Source: Plantibacter sp. VKM Ac-2880 (GTDB lineage: Bacteria; Actinomycetota; Actinomycetes; Actinomycetales; Microbacteriaceae). Taken from it: a stretch of DNA of 64,000 nucleotides. The stretch spans positions 1,054,001-1,118,000 of the forward strand of contig NZ_JADKSJ010000002.1 in NCBI RefSeq assembly GCF_015351235.1, read 5' to 3'. Below the pieces are notes generated by a model. That model searched no databases, was not told where the DNA came from, and worked only from the letters and a program-made list of their open reading frames with translations. The position numbers and the translations under genes were made by a program. Positions within the stretch are counted from its first letter, which is position 1. Each line of letters begins with the position of its first letter. Of the stretch, positions 36,461-44,558 are shown one piece after another.

Positions 36461-37219
36461 ATGTCCTACCCCGAGCAGCCTCCGTCGCCGCAGGAGCCCT
36501 ACGGTCAGCAGCCGTACGGCCAGGCACCCCAGGGCCAGCAGCCCTACGGCCAGGCACCTTATGGCCAGCCCGGTTTCGGTCAGCAGACCCCGCCGCCCGC
36601 GAAGACCGGCAACGGCCTCGGCCTCGCCGCCCTCATCATCGGCGTCGTCGCGCTCGTCGGTGCGTTCATCCCCTTCGTCAACTTCGTCTCCGGTTTCATC
36701 GCCTTCGTAGGCCTCGTGCTCGGTGTCATCGCGCTCTTCCTGAAGAACAAGTCGAAGGGCCTCGCCATCGCGGGCACGGTCCTGTCCCTCGTCGCGATGA
36801 TCCTCAGCATCGTCCTCGCCATCACCTACACCGCCGGGTTCGCCGGCGCCGTGAGCGAGGGCATCAAGACCGCGCAGGCCGAGTCGTCCGCCGAAGCCGA
36901 CCGCGACGTCACCGTGGTCTACGAGGTGACCGGCACCTCGACCGCCGCCTCGATCACCTACATGACGTTCACCGATGAGAACAGCGGCACCGAGCAGGCC
37001 AACGACCAGGCGCTTCCCTTCACCAAGGAGTTCACCATCAAGGCCGGTGGCACCTTCGACTACAGCTCGTTCTACGTCCTCGCCATGAACGGCGCCGACG
37101 ACGCGGGTGAGATCTCCTGCAAGATCACCGTCGACGGGAAGGTGCTCGCCGAGAACACCTCCACCGGTGCGTACGCGTCGGCCTCCTGCTCCGCCTCGAG
37201 CATGGACCTCAACGAGTAG
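36461..37219 (+). CDS. DUF4190/MmpS-like membrane protein, copy 2
   Basis: A 252-residue protein from ATG 36461 with GAAAGG ten bases upstream. The N-terminus is a repetitive Gly-Gln-Pro-Tyr tail (units like PYGQAP). Membrane segments follow (LGLAALIIGVVALVGAFIPF, LSLVAMILSIVLAITYTAGF), then an MmpS-like ectodomain (VVYEVTGTSTAASITYMTF, CKITVDGKVLAENTSTG). It aligns along its length with the protein at 33590-34297. It probably shares a transcript with the DUF2510/TM2 gene upstream and ends at a strong hairpin. Confidence 0.78.
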   Translation: MSYPEQPPSPQEPYGQQPYGQAPQGQQPYGQAPYGQPGFGQQTPPPAKTGNGLGLAALIIGVVALVGAFIPFVNFVSGFIAFVGLVLGVIALFLKNKSKGLAIAGTVLSLVAMILSIVLAITYTAGFAGAVSEGIKTAQAESSAEADRDVTVVYEVTGTSTAASITYMTFTDENSGTEQANDQALPFTKEFTIKAGGTFDYSSFYVLAMNGADDAGEISCKITVDGKVLAENTSTGAYASASCSASSMDLNE

Positions 37220-37240
37220 CAGGCCCGATCACCGTTCTCC

Positions 37241-37280
37241 GAGACCCCATCGATCCGCTTCGGCCGATCGGTGGGGTCTC
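37241..37280. terminator. Bidirectional hairpin terminator
   Basis: GAGACCCCATCGATC pairs with CGATCGGTGGGGTCTC (one G-U) around a short CGCTTCGGC loop. It lies 21 bp after the MmpS-like gene and before the convergent OsmC gene end. Confidence 0.75.
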
Positions 37281-37315
37281 GTCGTCGAGCTGGTGCGCAC
37301 GAGCGCGCGGAGGCC

Positions 37316-37873
37316 TCAGGCTTTGAAGACGCTGACCTCGACCGGCGTCGGGTTCTGGAGCAGGTCGAGGACGGGGCAGTGCGCGTCGACCGCGGCACGC
37401 AGCTCCTGGTAGCGGTCCTCGGTCTCAGGGCCGGTGATGGTGATGTTCAACCGGATCGTCGAGAACCCTGCCCGCACCTCGTCGGTGATCCCGAAGAGGT
37501 TGCGCACGTCGAGGTCACCCTCGGCATCGACGCTGATGTCGTCGACCTGGATGCCCAGCGCACTCGCGTAGAGGCGGTAGACCACGATCTGGCAGGAAAT
37601 CAGCGCCCCGAGCGCGAACTCCACCGGGCTCGCCGCCACGTCGTCTCCCGCCAGCGCGGCCGGCTCGTCGACGAAGAAGCGGTGCTTGCCTGCGGTGATC
37701 GCACTCGCGACCGAACCCTCCCCTGTGCCCGAGACGCGGTAGGTGAGCGCTGCGCTCGACGGCGCGGAAGCGATCCGCTCGGACCAGGATGAGCCGGCAG
37801 CGGCCAGACGCTCGGCGCGCTCGCTTGCGGAGACGGTCGGGACGGCGGCGAGGTCGTTCGTGAGGAGAGTCAT
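37316..37873 (-). CDS. OsmC-family protein
   Basis: A 185-residue protein read from the ATG at 37873; an in-frame GTG at 37906 would add 11 residues, and neither start has a clear ribosome site. OsmC-fold features are the HRFFVDEPAALAGDDVAASP block, the active-site region LGALISCQIVVYRLYAS with the first cysteine, and AAVDAHCPVLDLLQNPTPVE with the second. The family are thiol-dependent peroxidases that reduce organic hydroperoxides. The gene is single, ends at the bidirectional terminator, and no regulator is adjacent. Confidence 0.83.
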   Translation of the reverse strand: MTLLTNDLAAVPTVSASERAERLAAAGSSWSERIASAPSSAALTYRVSGTGEGSVASAITAGKHRFFVDEPAALAGDDVAASPVEFALGALISCQIVVYRLYASALGIQVDDISVDAEGDLDVRNLFGITDEVRAGFSTIRLNITITGPETEDRYQELRAAVDAHCPVLDLLQNPTPVEVSVFKA

Positions 37874-38004
37874 GCGGACAGTGTCGGCGGACTCGAGGCC
37901 GGCCACCAGCCCACATCGTCACAACTCGTCACGGAGGGCGCGGAGACCGTCCGCGACCGAGCGGACACGCTCACGCAGCGGCTCTCAGCCGAAGCAAGAA
38001 CCGA

Positions 38005-38214
38005 TCACAGCGCACCGAAGATCGCGTACCGGATCATGGCTGGGATCAGCAGAACGATCCCACCTGCGACCGCGCGCGCGAGACAGATACGGAAGACGAC
38101 GTCGACGACACCGACACCGGCCAGCAGGAAGATCGTGCGGGTTCGGAACGGAGCCGGATACTCCGGCGCGTAGACCCGAGAGGTCGACAGTGGCGACGAG
38201 GCAGCGTGCGGCAT
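38005..38214 (-). CDS. Small hypothetical membrane protein
   Basis: A 69-residue ORF from ATG 38214 with CGGAG four bases upstream. Two hydrophobic segments (TIFLLAGVGVVDVVFRI, then AVAGGIVLLIPAMIRYAIF) suggest a small integral membrane protein. No family was recognised. Confidence 0.5.
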   Translation of the reverse strand: MPHAASSPLSTSRVYAPEYPAPFRTRTIFLLAGVGVVDVVFRICLARAVAGGIVLLIPAMIRYAIFGAL

Positions 38215-38332
38215 GGAACTCCGATCCGTGAAGGCGATCGGGCCAGTGTGCCGCAGGACTGCAGATCTTCCTATCCTTCTCTCACCCAACCAAAATGACC
38301 CTGTCGGGCCTGTGAGCGGGTCGGAGTTTCAT

Positions 38333-38674
38333 TCAGTACCGAGTCTCCAAAGCAGGGTTGAGCGAGAGGTGGAATCCGACCACCACGACGACGATCCCCG
38401 CAATCACGACCGCTACGAGCAGCATTCCTCTCACGCCCGATCGCGGGCGTGTTGCGCAGACACCTGCGGCGACCGCTACGGCCGCAAGGAGGAGCACCGT
38501 GAGGAGTAGGCCCGGCAGATCGAGCTCGAGAATCCGACAGTTCATCGGATAGGACTCTTGGCAACCGCCCTCGAAGGTCGACTCGAGCAGCAGGATGAGG
38601 GCGATGTAGAGGGCGGTCAGGCCGAGGACCGCCAAGACGGCGGGTTGTCGGACGGTGCGAGTCAGCGTGTGCAT
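38333..38674 (-). CDS. Hypothetical membrane protein
   Basis: A 113-residue protein with three predicted membrane segments: VLAVLGLTALYIALILLL, LPGLLLTVLLLAAVAVAAGV and MLLVAVVIAGIVVVVVG. A short external loop between the first two contains two cysteines (GGCQESYPMNC) that could form a disulphide. It lies in the same direction as the small membrane gene downstream. No function can be assigned. Confidence 0.6.
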   Translation of the reverse strand: MHTLTRTVRQPAVLAVLGLTALYIALILLLESTFEGGCQESYPMNCRILELDLPGLLLTVLLLAAVAVAAGVCATRPRSGVRGMLLVAVVIAGIVVVVVGFHLSLNPALETRY

Positions 38675-38678
38675 GCCT

Positions 38679-38747
38679 GCCCTTCGACAAGCTCAGGGAC
38701 CGGGGACGGACCAGTCACGGGACTGCCCTTCGACCCACTCAGGGACC
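38679..38747. repeat. Dispersed repeat, one full and one degenerate copy
   Basis: A full copy at 38679-38701 (core GACAAGCTCAGGGACC) and a degenerate copy at 38725-38747 (GACCCACTCAGGGACC) lie in the same orientation, just before the 3-prime end of the next minus-strand gene. Confidence 0.85.
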
Positions 38748-38757
38748 GGCAGCCGTC

Positions 38758-39294
38758 TCACATCGAGAGGCGGCGGACCAGTTCCTCGACGGTGGAGAAC
38801 TCGATCGTCTCGCCACCCTCTTCGTCGTCGTCATCGTCGTCGTCCGCCTCGACCTCGACGGCCTCGAATGCGAGGTCGGCGTCGAGCTGCACGAGCACCG
38901 AGCTATCGGGGAACTGCTTCGGCGCGTCGAACGACAGCAGCACGGCGTCGATGAAGACGATCACGGAGCGCAGCACGAGGTCCTCGCGGAGCTCGGCGGT
39001 CTCGACGACCTCGTCCAGCTCGTCGGACTCCTCGATCTCCGACACCACGCGGTCGAGCAGCACCTTCCACTCCGCAGCCGGAATGGACAACACCCGCTGG
39101 GCCAGGTCGGCGAGCGCCGCCGGCTCCGGCTCGACTTCCTGCTCCTCGGGCTCGGGGTCGACGTTGAGCATGACCTCGGCGTCGATCGCGTCGAAGCGGG
39201 CGAGCCCGTAGACGAACGTGTCCTCCACCTCGGGCGAGGCGACGAGGCCCCGACGCGTGAGTTCTTCGGCCAGGGCAGTCAGCGATGCAGTCAT
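38758..39294 (-). CDS. Hypothetical acidic protein
   Basis: A 178-residue, strongly acidic soluble protein. It has two very acidic stretches (DPEPEEQEVEPEPA near 45 and EADDDDDDDEEGG near 148) and helical blocks between them. No signal peptide, membrane segment or enzyme motif was found. It is divergent from the AlkC-like gene with a 71-bp gap, so the promoters must be close together. No family recognised. Confidence 0.65.
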   Translation of the reverse strand: MTASLTALAEELTRRGLVASPEVEDTFVYGLARFDAIDAEVMLNVDPEPEEQEVEPEPAALADLAQRVLSIPAAEWKVLLDRVVSEIEESDELDEVVETAELREDLVLRSVIVFIDAVLLSFDAPKQFPDSSVLVQLDADLAFEAVEVEADDDDDDDEEGGETIEFSTVEELVRRLSM

Positions 39295-39365
39295 GCGCGC
39301 CAGGCTATCGCGCCCGGGTGAACGGAGGTGGAACGGGTGTCACCGGCCCCTGCGATGATCGCGGT

Positions 39366-40475
39366 ATGCCCTTCGCAGACGAGCTCCTCGGCGCCGCGGT
39401 CGCGCGCAACCTGACGCGCTCGTTGCGGGAGGCCGCTCCGGACCGTCCGTTCGACACTGTCGCCGACGCGGCCGAGCGCCTCGACGGCCTCGCCCTCCGC
39501 GAGCGCGCCGACCTGCTGCGCGACGCACTGCTCGCGGACGTCCCCGGCGACTACGCGACACTCGCCGGCGTCGTCCGCTCCGCCCAGGCTTCGAACCCCG
39601 TGTTCACCGGCTGGCTCATCTGGCCGGTGACGAGCGCGGTCGCGGTTCGCGGGGCCGAAGAGGGAACGTCCGAGGCCTTCGACGACGCCATGCGACTCCT
39701 CGCCGAACTCACCGAGCGCCTCAGCTCCGAGTTCGCCATCCGCACCCTGCTCCGCCACGACCTCGACCGTGCGCTCGCCATCGTCCTCGACTGGACCGCC
39801 TCCGACAACGACCACGTCCGCCGCCTCGCCAGCGAAGGCACCCGCCCCTACCTGCCGTGGGCCGTGCGCGTGCGAGAGATCGTCGCGAACCCGGGCATCA
39901 CCGTGCCGATCCTCGGCGCCCTCTACCGCGACCCGAGCGAGTACGTGCGCCGGTCCGTCGCCAACCACCTCAACGACCTCAGCCGCGACGAGCCCGAGCT
40001 CGTCGTCGCGACCGCGAACCGCTGGCTCGCCGACCCTGACACCAACACTCCGGCGCTCGTCCGGCACGCGCTGCGCACCCTCGTGAAGCGCGGCGACCCG
40101 GGCGCACTGGGAGCCCTCGGCTTCGGTGCAGCAACGACCGAGGTGGAGGGGTTCGGGCTCGAGAGCGCACATGTTCCGTTCGGTGGAACCGTCAGCTTCG
40201 TCGCCACCGTTCGCAACACCGGCGCCGAGGCCGCCCGCCTCGCGATCGACTACGTCGTCCACCACCAGAAGGCGAACGGCTCGCAGACGACGAAGACGTT
40301 CAAACTCACGACGACCGAGTTGGCCCCCGGCGAGCACATCCTGCTCTCCCGCGAGCACTCGTTCCGCGCGATCACCACCCGCCGCTACCACCCGGGCGCC
40401 CACGGCATCGCGCTCCAGGTGAACGGGATCGCGACCGAGCCGCTGGCGTTCGAGCTGCTGCCTCCGGTGGAGTGA
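39366..40475 (+). CDS. DNA alkylation repair protein (AlkC-like, HEAT repeats plus Ig-like tail)
   Basis: A 369-residue protein from ATG 39366; the frame extends upstream without homology. Residues 1-240 are helical HEAT-like repeats typical of AlkC/AlkD glycosylases, with LASEGTRPYLPWAVRV and YVRRSVANHLNDLSRDEPEL. AlkC proteins carry an Ig-like C-terminal domain, and here residues about 265-365 are strand-rich (FGGTVSFVATVRNTGAEAAR, then SFRAITTRRYHPG). They remove alkylated bases such as 3-methyladenine from DNA. Cytoplasmic. The family call is good; the AlkC versus AlkD choice rests on the tail. Confidence 0.82.
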   Translation: MPFADELLGAAVARNLTRSLREAAPDRPFDTVADAAERLDGLALRERADLLRDALLADVPGDYATLAGVVRSAQASNPVFTGWLIWPVTSAVAVRGAEEGTSEAFDDAMRLLAELTERLSSEFAIRTLLRHDLDRALAIVLDWTASDNDHVRRLASEGTRPYLPWAVRVREIVANPGITVPILGALYRDPSEYVRRSVANHLNDLSRDEPELVVATANRWLADPDTNTPALVRHALRTLVKRGDPGALGALGFGAATTEVEGFGLESAHVPFGGTVSFVATVRNTGAEAARLAIDYVVHHQKANGSQTTKTFKLTTTELAPGEHILLSREHSFRAITTRRYHPGAHGIALQVNGIATEPLAFELLPPVE

Positions 40476-40506
40476 GGCGGCGGTCAAGGCAGCCGAGTCC
40501 ATCGAA

Positions 40507-40537
40507 CGACCGGACGACCGGACGACCGGACGACCGG
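40507..40537. repeat. Short tandem repeat, CGACCGGA x 3.9
   Basis: Almost four exact copies of an 8-bp unit lie in the 143-bp gap between the AlkC-like gene and the reductase gene. Confidence 0.9.
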
Positions 40538-40618
40538 CGCCGATCATCGCGGTTGAATGCCCGCTGGGAATCGCCGAGCGCAGGAATGCCCCACCCCGCC
40601 GGAACCGTTCCCCTGAAC

Positions 40619-41266
40619 ATGACAACCATCGGAATCATCGGTTCAGGAAACATCGGCTCTCAGCTCGCACGCCTCACGGTGGCGCAGGGTCACGACGTCA
40701 TCGTGTCCAACTCGCGCGGACCGGAGACGCTCGCAAGCCTCGTCTCGGAGCTCGGCGAACACGCCACCGCAGGCACCGCCCTCGACGCGGCCGAGCGTGG
40801 CGACATCGTCATCGTCACCATCCCGCTGCACGCGATCGACACCGTCCCCGTCGCACCGCTCGTCGGCAAGGTCGTCATCGACACGAACAACTACTACCCC
40901 GAGCGCGACGGCCACATCGCCGAGCTCGACGAGGAGACGACCACCACGGCCGAGATGCTGCAGGCGCACCTTCCCGAGTCGAAGGTCGTGAAGGCGTTCA
41001 ACCACATCTACGCCGCCGACCTCACCACCAAGGGCAAGCCGTCCGGCACCCCCAACCGCCGTGCCCTCGTCATCGCCGGTGACGACGCCGACGCGAAGGC
41101 CACCGTCGCCGCACTCATCGACTCCTTCGGCTTCGAGCCGCTCGACATCGGCGCTCTCTCCGAGGGATGGCGCATCCAGCGCGACACCCCCGGCTACGGC
41201 CCGGACGTCGACGCCGACAAGCTGCGCGAACTCGTCGCCGAGGCCAAGCGCTACCGCGACATGTAA
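40619..41266 (+). CDS. NADPH-dependent F420 reductase-like / Rossmann oxidoreductase
   Basis: A 215-residue protein from ATG 40619. It opens with a perfect dinucleotide-binding loop (TTIGIIGSGNIGSQLARLTV), with an NSRGPE segment suited to NADP. VVIDTNNYYPERDGHI and KVVKAFNHIYAADLTTKG match the family that includes coenzyme F420:NADP oxidoreductase and NAD(P)-binding YcsE/pyrroline-reductase-like proteins. The electron partner cannot be settled from sequence. The gene ends at a strong bidirectional terminator. Confidence 0.8.
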   Translation: MTTIGIIGSGNIGSQLARLTVAQGHDVIVSNSRGPETLASLVSELGEHATAGTALDAAERGDIVIVTIPLHAIDTVPVAPLVGKVVIDTNNYYPERDGHIAELDEETTTTAEMLQAHLPESKVVKAFNHIYAADLTTKGKPSGTPNRRALVIAGDDADAKATVAALIDSFGFEPLDIGALSEGWRIQRDTPGYGPDVDADKLRELVAEAKRYRDM

Positions 41267-41280
41267 GTCACGCCACATCG

Positions 41281-41336
41281 CGAATCGCCCTGACCCGCCC
41301 CGAGCTGCTGCTCGGATCGCGGATCAGGGCGATTCG
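41281..41336. terminator. Bidirectional hairpin terminator
   Basis: Perfect 13-bp arms CGAATCGCCCTGA and TCAGGGCGATTCG surround a loop that can itself pair. It sits between two convergent gene ends (41266 and 41341). Confidence 0.8.
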
Positions 41337-41340
41337 TCGT

Positions 41341-41718
41341 TCAAGCCCAGTCCTGCGAGAGCAGGGCGTCGCCGACCGCCCACCCAGCCCCGAAGAGCAC
41401 AGCAGTCCAGCCGGAGAGTGAGAGCGCGTCGCGCGAGCCATCGCTGAGCTTGTCCGCATCGCTACTCGCGTGGATGATCTGCAGCAGAGCGCCGACCAGC
41501 AGCAGCATCGGCGCGACTGCGGGCAGGACCTTCCATCCGTACACCACCGCGAGGCTCCCGATCACGAGGATGATCAACGTCGGCGCGCTCGTGAGCGCAA
41601 GGACGAGGAAGGCCCGACCCCGCCAGCTCGGCCGACGTGCGTAGTTCATGCTTCCGACGAGCACGACCACCACAGCGAGTGCGAGCAGGACGAACCAGAT
41701 GAGTTCTTGAAGAGCCAC
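41341..41718 (-). CDS. Hypothetical membrane protein
   Basis: A 125-residue protein with about four hydrophobic segments: LIWFVLLALAVVVVLVG, AFLVLALTSAPTLIILVIG, LPAVAPMLLLVGALLQII and LSLSGWTAVLFGAGWAVGD. A charged loop SSDADKLSDGSRD lies before the last one. No family recognised. It is 18 bp downstream of the GNAT gene and may share its transcript. Confidence 0.6.
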   Translation of the reverse strand: MALQELIWFVLLALAVVVVLVGSMNYARRPSWRGRAFLVLALTSAPTLIILVIGSLAVVYGWKVLPAVAPMLLLVGALLQIIHASSDADKLSDGSRDALSLSGWTAVLFGAGWAVGDALLSQDWA

Positions 41719-41736
41719 CGTTGGAGGCTAGCGGGA

Positions 41737-42207
41737 TCAGTCCGAGTCGGCCCGCCACTCGAGGAGGAGCGGCGCCTCCTCGAAGCCAGCACGGCGGTAG
41801 AGCGACGCGCCGGCCGCGTTCGAGCTGACGGAGACTCTGCCGATGTCGCGAGCGCGCGCCGCGTCGAGCAGGCCGTCGACCAGCCGGCTGGCGATGCCTC
41901 GGCCGCGGAACTCGGGGCGGACGAAGACGCTCTGGACATCGCCCGTGAGGCGGCGGAGCGCGCCGATGTTCGGGGCGCGGGAGAACACGACCAGCCACGC
42001 CATCCCGACGACCTGATCATCGATCACGGCCACCAGGCACACACGGGAGTCGGGGTCGACGGCGATCCACGAGACGAGATCATGGGCGAACAGGGCCCGC
42101 TCCCAGTCGGCGAGCGGGGCGTCGGGAGGCGACATCGCCAGCTTGAGCTCGGCCAGCCCGGCGGCATCGGCCGGCGTCGCGACGCGGATCTCGACCTCGG
42201 GTTCCAT
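41737..42207 (-). CDS. GNAT-family N-acetyltransferase
   Basis: A 156-residue protein from ATG 42207; the frame upstream is repeat DNA. The GNAT signature is clear: IRVATPADAAGLAELK opening, VGMAWLVVF strand, VQSVFVRPEFRGRGIASRLV acetyl-CoA loop, and ASLYRRAGFEEAPLLLEW closing motif. It is a cytoplasmic acetyl transferase of unknown substrate. The dispersed repeat at 42264-42351 lies immediately upstream. Confidence 0.85.
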   Translation of the reverse strand: MEPEVEIRVATPADAAGLAELKLAMSPPDAPLADWERALFAHDLVSWIAVDPDSRVCLVAVIDDQVVGMAWLVVFSRAPNIGALRRLTGDVQSVFVRPEFRGRGIASRLVDGLLDAARARDIGRVSVSSNAAGASLYRRAGFEEAPLLLEWRADSD

Positions 42208-42263
42208 GCGACGAGTGTGGCATGGGCCGGTGTCATCGAAGGGGCGGCGGGTGGGCCGGGGGC

Positions 42264-42351
42264 GCCCTTCGACAGGCTCAGGGACCGAGGTGGTTGGGTT
42301 TCCGGCGCGGGTGGGCCGAGAGCGCGGACCCCCTTCGACAAGCTCAGGGGG
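42264..42351. repeat. Dispersed repeat, two copies; one contains a stop codon
   Basis: Copies lie at 42264-42286 and about 42329-42351. The second overlaps the end of the hydrolase gene. Its CTCA supplies the TGA stop (42344-42346) of that minus-strand gene, and the last codon also lies in the repeat. Confidence 0.85.
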
Positions 42352-43300
42352 CGAGGAGGGCGAACCGGTCCAGGGCCGCACGCAGCACGGCGCTCTCCTC
42401 CGCTCCACCGTGGCCCTCGGCCTCGACGATCGTCAGCTCGCTCGCCGGCCACCGCTGGTGGAGGCGCCAGGCCGTCACGGCAGGTCCGCTGATGTCGCGG
42501 CGGCCGTGAACCAGCGCTCCGGGAATGTCGACGATCCGCTCCATCCGAGCGAGCACCGCTTGGTCGCTGGTGAGGAAGCCGTCGCGACTCCAGAAGTGGG
42601 TGACAAGCGTCGCGAACGCCTCCCGCGTGCGGGCATCGGCGAAGAGCTGGCCGACACGTTCCGGGCTGTCGAGCGACACGTGCGCGCTCTCCCACCGGTC
42701 CCATGCGCTTGCGGCAGCGGCTCGCTCGGCCACATCACCCTCGCGCAACCGCCGCGCGTAGGCCTCGATGACGCGCTCGCCATCCCGACGCCCGCTGTCG
42801 CGCTCGAACCGCGCCCACTCCTCCGGGAACACGCGGCCGACACCCTCGGTGATCCAGTCGACCTCCTCACGGCTCGTCGTCGTCACCGCGACGAGCCCCA
42901 GCGCGATCACGCGGTCAGGATGCTCCTGCGCATACGCCAGCGCAAGGGTCGTGCCCCACGAGACACCCGCCACCACCCAGCGCTCCACCCCCATCGCCTC
43001 ACGAACCTGCTCGATGTCGGCGATCAACCGCTGGGTCGTGTGCTCGTCGAGCCGATCGCGCGCATCGAGGATGTTCGGCAGGCTCTTGCCACTCCCCCGC
43101 TGGTCGATCCCGATCAGCCGGTAGCGCGACAGGTCGAAGTGCGAGCGATACCACCCGGAGCCGAGCGAACCGCCAGGGCCTCCGTGCAGCCAGAGGGCAG
43201 GAACGCCGTCGGGGACACCGGACTCCTCCCAGAAGATCGACGCGCCGCCCTCGACCTCGACGAATCCGGTGGCGTGCGGGCCGGGCTGCTCATCAGTCAT
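42344..43300 (-). CDS. Proline-iminopeptidase-like alpha/beta hydrolase
   Basis: A 318-residue protein from ATG 43300. It shows the prolyl aminopeptidase pattern: LHGGPGG oxyanion motif, IGIDQRGSGKSLPN, nucleophile elbow GVSWGTTLALAYAQ with serine, an acid in HGRRDISGP and histidine in EAEGHGG. Such enzymes release N-terminal proline from peptides or act on related amides and esters. No signal peptide is visible, so it acts in the cytoplasm. The 3-prime end lies inside a dispersed repeat copy. Confidence 0.85.
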   Translation of the reverse strand: MTDEQPGPHATGFVEVEGGASIFWEESGVPDGVPALWLHGGPGGSLGSGWYRSHFDLSRYRLIGIDQRGSGKSLPNILDARDRLDEHTTQRLIADIEQVREAMGVERWVVAGVSWGTTLALAYAQEHPDRVIALGLVAVTTTSREEVDWITEGVGRVFPEEWARFERDSGRRDGERVIEAYARRLREGDVAERAAAASAWDRWESAHVSLDSPERVGQLFADARTREAFATLVTHFWSRDGFLTSDQAVLARMERIVDIPGALVHGRRDISGPAVTAWRLHQRWPASELTIVEAEGHGGAEESAVLRAALDRFALLAP

Positions 43301-43407
43301 CCGAGCCACGCTACACAGCTCGCGTGGCGAATACCGGGAAGCCCGTCGATCAGCGCAGCGACCGGAGCTCCGCGTGCGGAGAGAGCCCGTCCGTAGACTG
43401 GGCGCCC

Positions 43408-44040
43408 ATGGGGGAGACGAACGAGATGACGCCAGGGTCCAAGCAGGTGTGGATCGTCGCCGGAGCACTGATGATCGGGTCGGTCCTGCTCGGCCCGCTC
43501 CTGCAGGTGGGGTCGTACCTCGGGCCGACCGGAAGCCTCCTCTCGACCCTGCTCATCGTCGTGTCGATGATCATGTTCGCGATCGGCTCGGAGCGTTCCA
43601 CCAGCGTGACCGCGAGGCGACCGTTCGGCACCGCGGCGCTGATCGGCCTCGCCGTGTGGACGGCGGTCAGCACACCCGTGCTCGACGCCCTGGCCGCCCC
43701 GCCCGGCCGCGGCTCCATGATCGGGTTCGGATACGTCGACCTGGTCATCACGTTCGTGCTGGCCGCGATCGCCACCACGCAGATCGCCCGCGCCGGGATC
43801 GTGCCCCGCCCGTGGCACCTCGCACCCCTCTGGGTGCTCGTCGCTGCGGCTGCAGCGCGGGTCGTGCAGCTGGTCGTCGTCGTCGCGGCAGGGCCCGACG
43901 CGTCGCGGTTCGCACCGTTCCTCTCGATCCTCGACGGACTCGGCGGGGTCGTCGCCCCGGTCTTCCTCGGGATCATCGCGATCATGCTCGCGAGCCGGGA
44001 CGTGGGCGTCGCAGCGGCCCGCAGGGAGCGGGAGTCGTAG
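43408..44040 (+). CDS. Hypothetical multi-pass membrane protein
   Basis: A 210-residue protein with six predicted membrane segments (among them VWIVAGALMIGSVLLGPLL, LLSTLLIVVSMIMFAIG, LAPLWVLVAAAAARVVQLVV, VVAPVFLGIIAIML). The ATG at 43408 is used. An ATG at 43426 is equally possible, since GGGGGAG precedes it at a suitable distance. No family recognised. It is 31 bp upstream of a lipoprotein gene in the same direction. Confidence 0.65.
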   Translation: MGETNEMTPGSKQVWIVAGALMIGSVLLGPLLQVGSYLGPTGSLLSTLLIVVSMIMFAIGSERSTSVTARRPFGTAALIGLAVWTAVSTPVLDALAAPPGRGSMIGFGYVDLVITFVLAAIATTQIARAGIVPRPWHLAPLWVLVAAAAARVVQLVVVVAAGPDASRFAPFLSILDGLGGVVAPVFLGIIAIMLASRDVGVAAARRERES

Positions 44041-44071
44041 GCTGTCGGGAATCGACCTCGGGGGACGTCAC

Positions 44072-44530
44072 ATGCATCGACGCATTGCCGCTGGAATCGC
44101 AGCGGTGACCTTGGCCGTCGGGCTCAGCGCGTGCGCGGCCTCGGGTCAGAGCTACGCGGACCTGGAACGCGACCAGACCGATCAGGACCGACTCCCGGCG
44201 AGCACGCCCGGCGGCGGAAGCGACGATCCACTCGTGATCGACGTCGATTCGACGCGGCTCGTCGCGGTGCAGGGCGACACGGAGATCTTCCTGGCGTCGG
44301 CGACCGAGCAGGGGCAACCCCGCATCTGCATCATCGTGTTCGCCGCGACCGAGCCGTTCCGCGCCTGCGGCGACGGCGACCAAGTGACCATGAGCGACAG
44401 CGTCAACAGTTACACGGTGCTCTCCGATGCCGTCGTCGACACGCAGCTCGACCCCGATGAAGGGTGGACGAAGATCAGCGAGAACGTCTTCACCCACCCG
44501 GTCGAACCGACGACGAGCGACACGCAGTAG
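44072..44530 (+). CDS. Hypothetical lipoprotein
   Basis: A 152-residue protein with a lipoprotein signal: MHRR, a hydrophobic core AAGIAAVTLAVG and the lipobox LSAC with cysteine at about 21. The mature part is Asp/Thr-rich with two cysteines (CIIVF...CGDGD). GGGGGA precedes the ATG. It would be anchored to the outer face of the cytoplasmic membrane. The function is unknown. A repeat array follows. Confidence 0.75.
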   Translation: MHRRIAAGIAAVTLAVGLSACAASGQSYADLERDQTDQDRLPASTPGGGSDDPLVIDVDSTRLVAVQGDTEIFLASATEQGQPRICIIVFAATEPFRACGDGDQVTMSDSVNSYTVLSDAVVDTQLDPDEGWTKISENVFTHPVEPTTSDTQ

Positions 44531-44558
44531 CGGGGGCGGCGGGCGGTAATCGCGGGGC

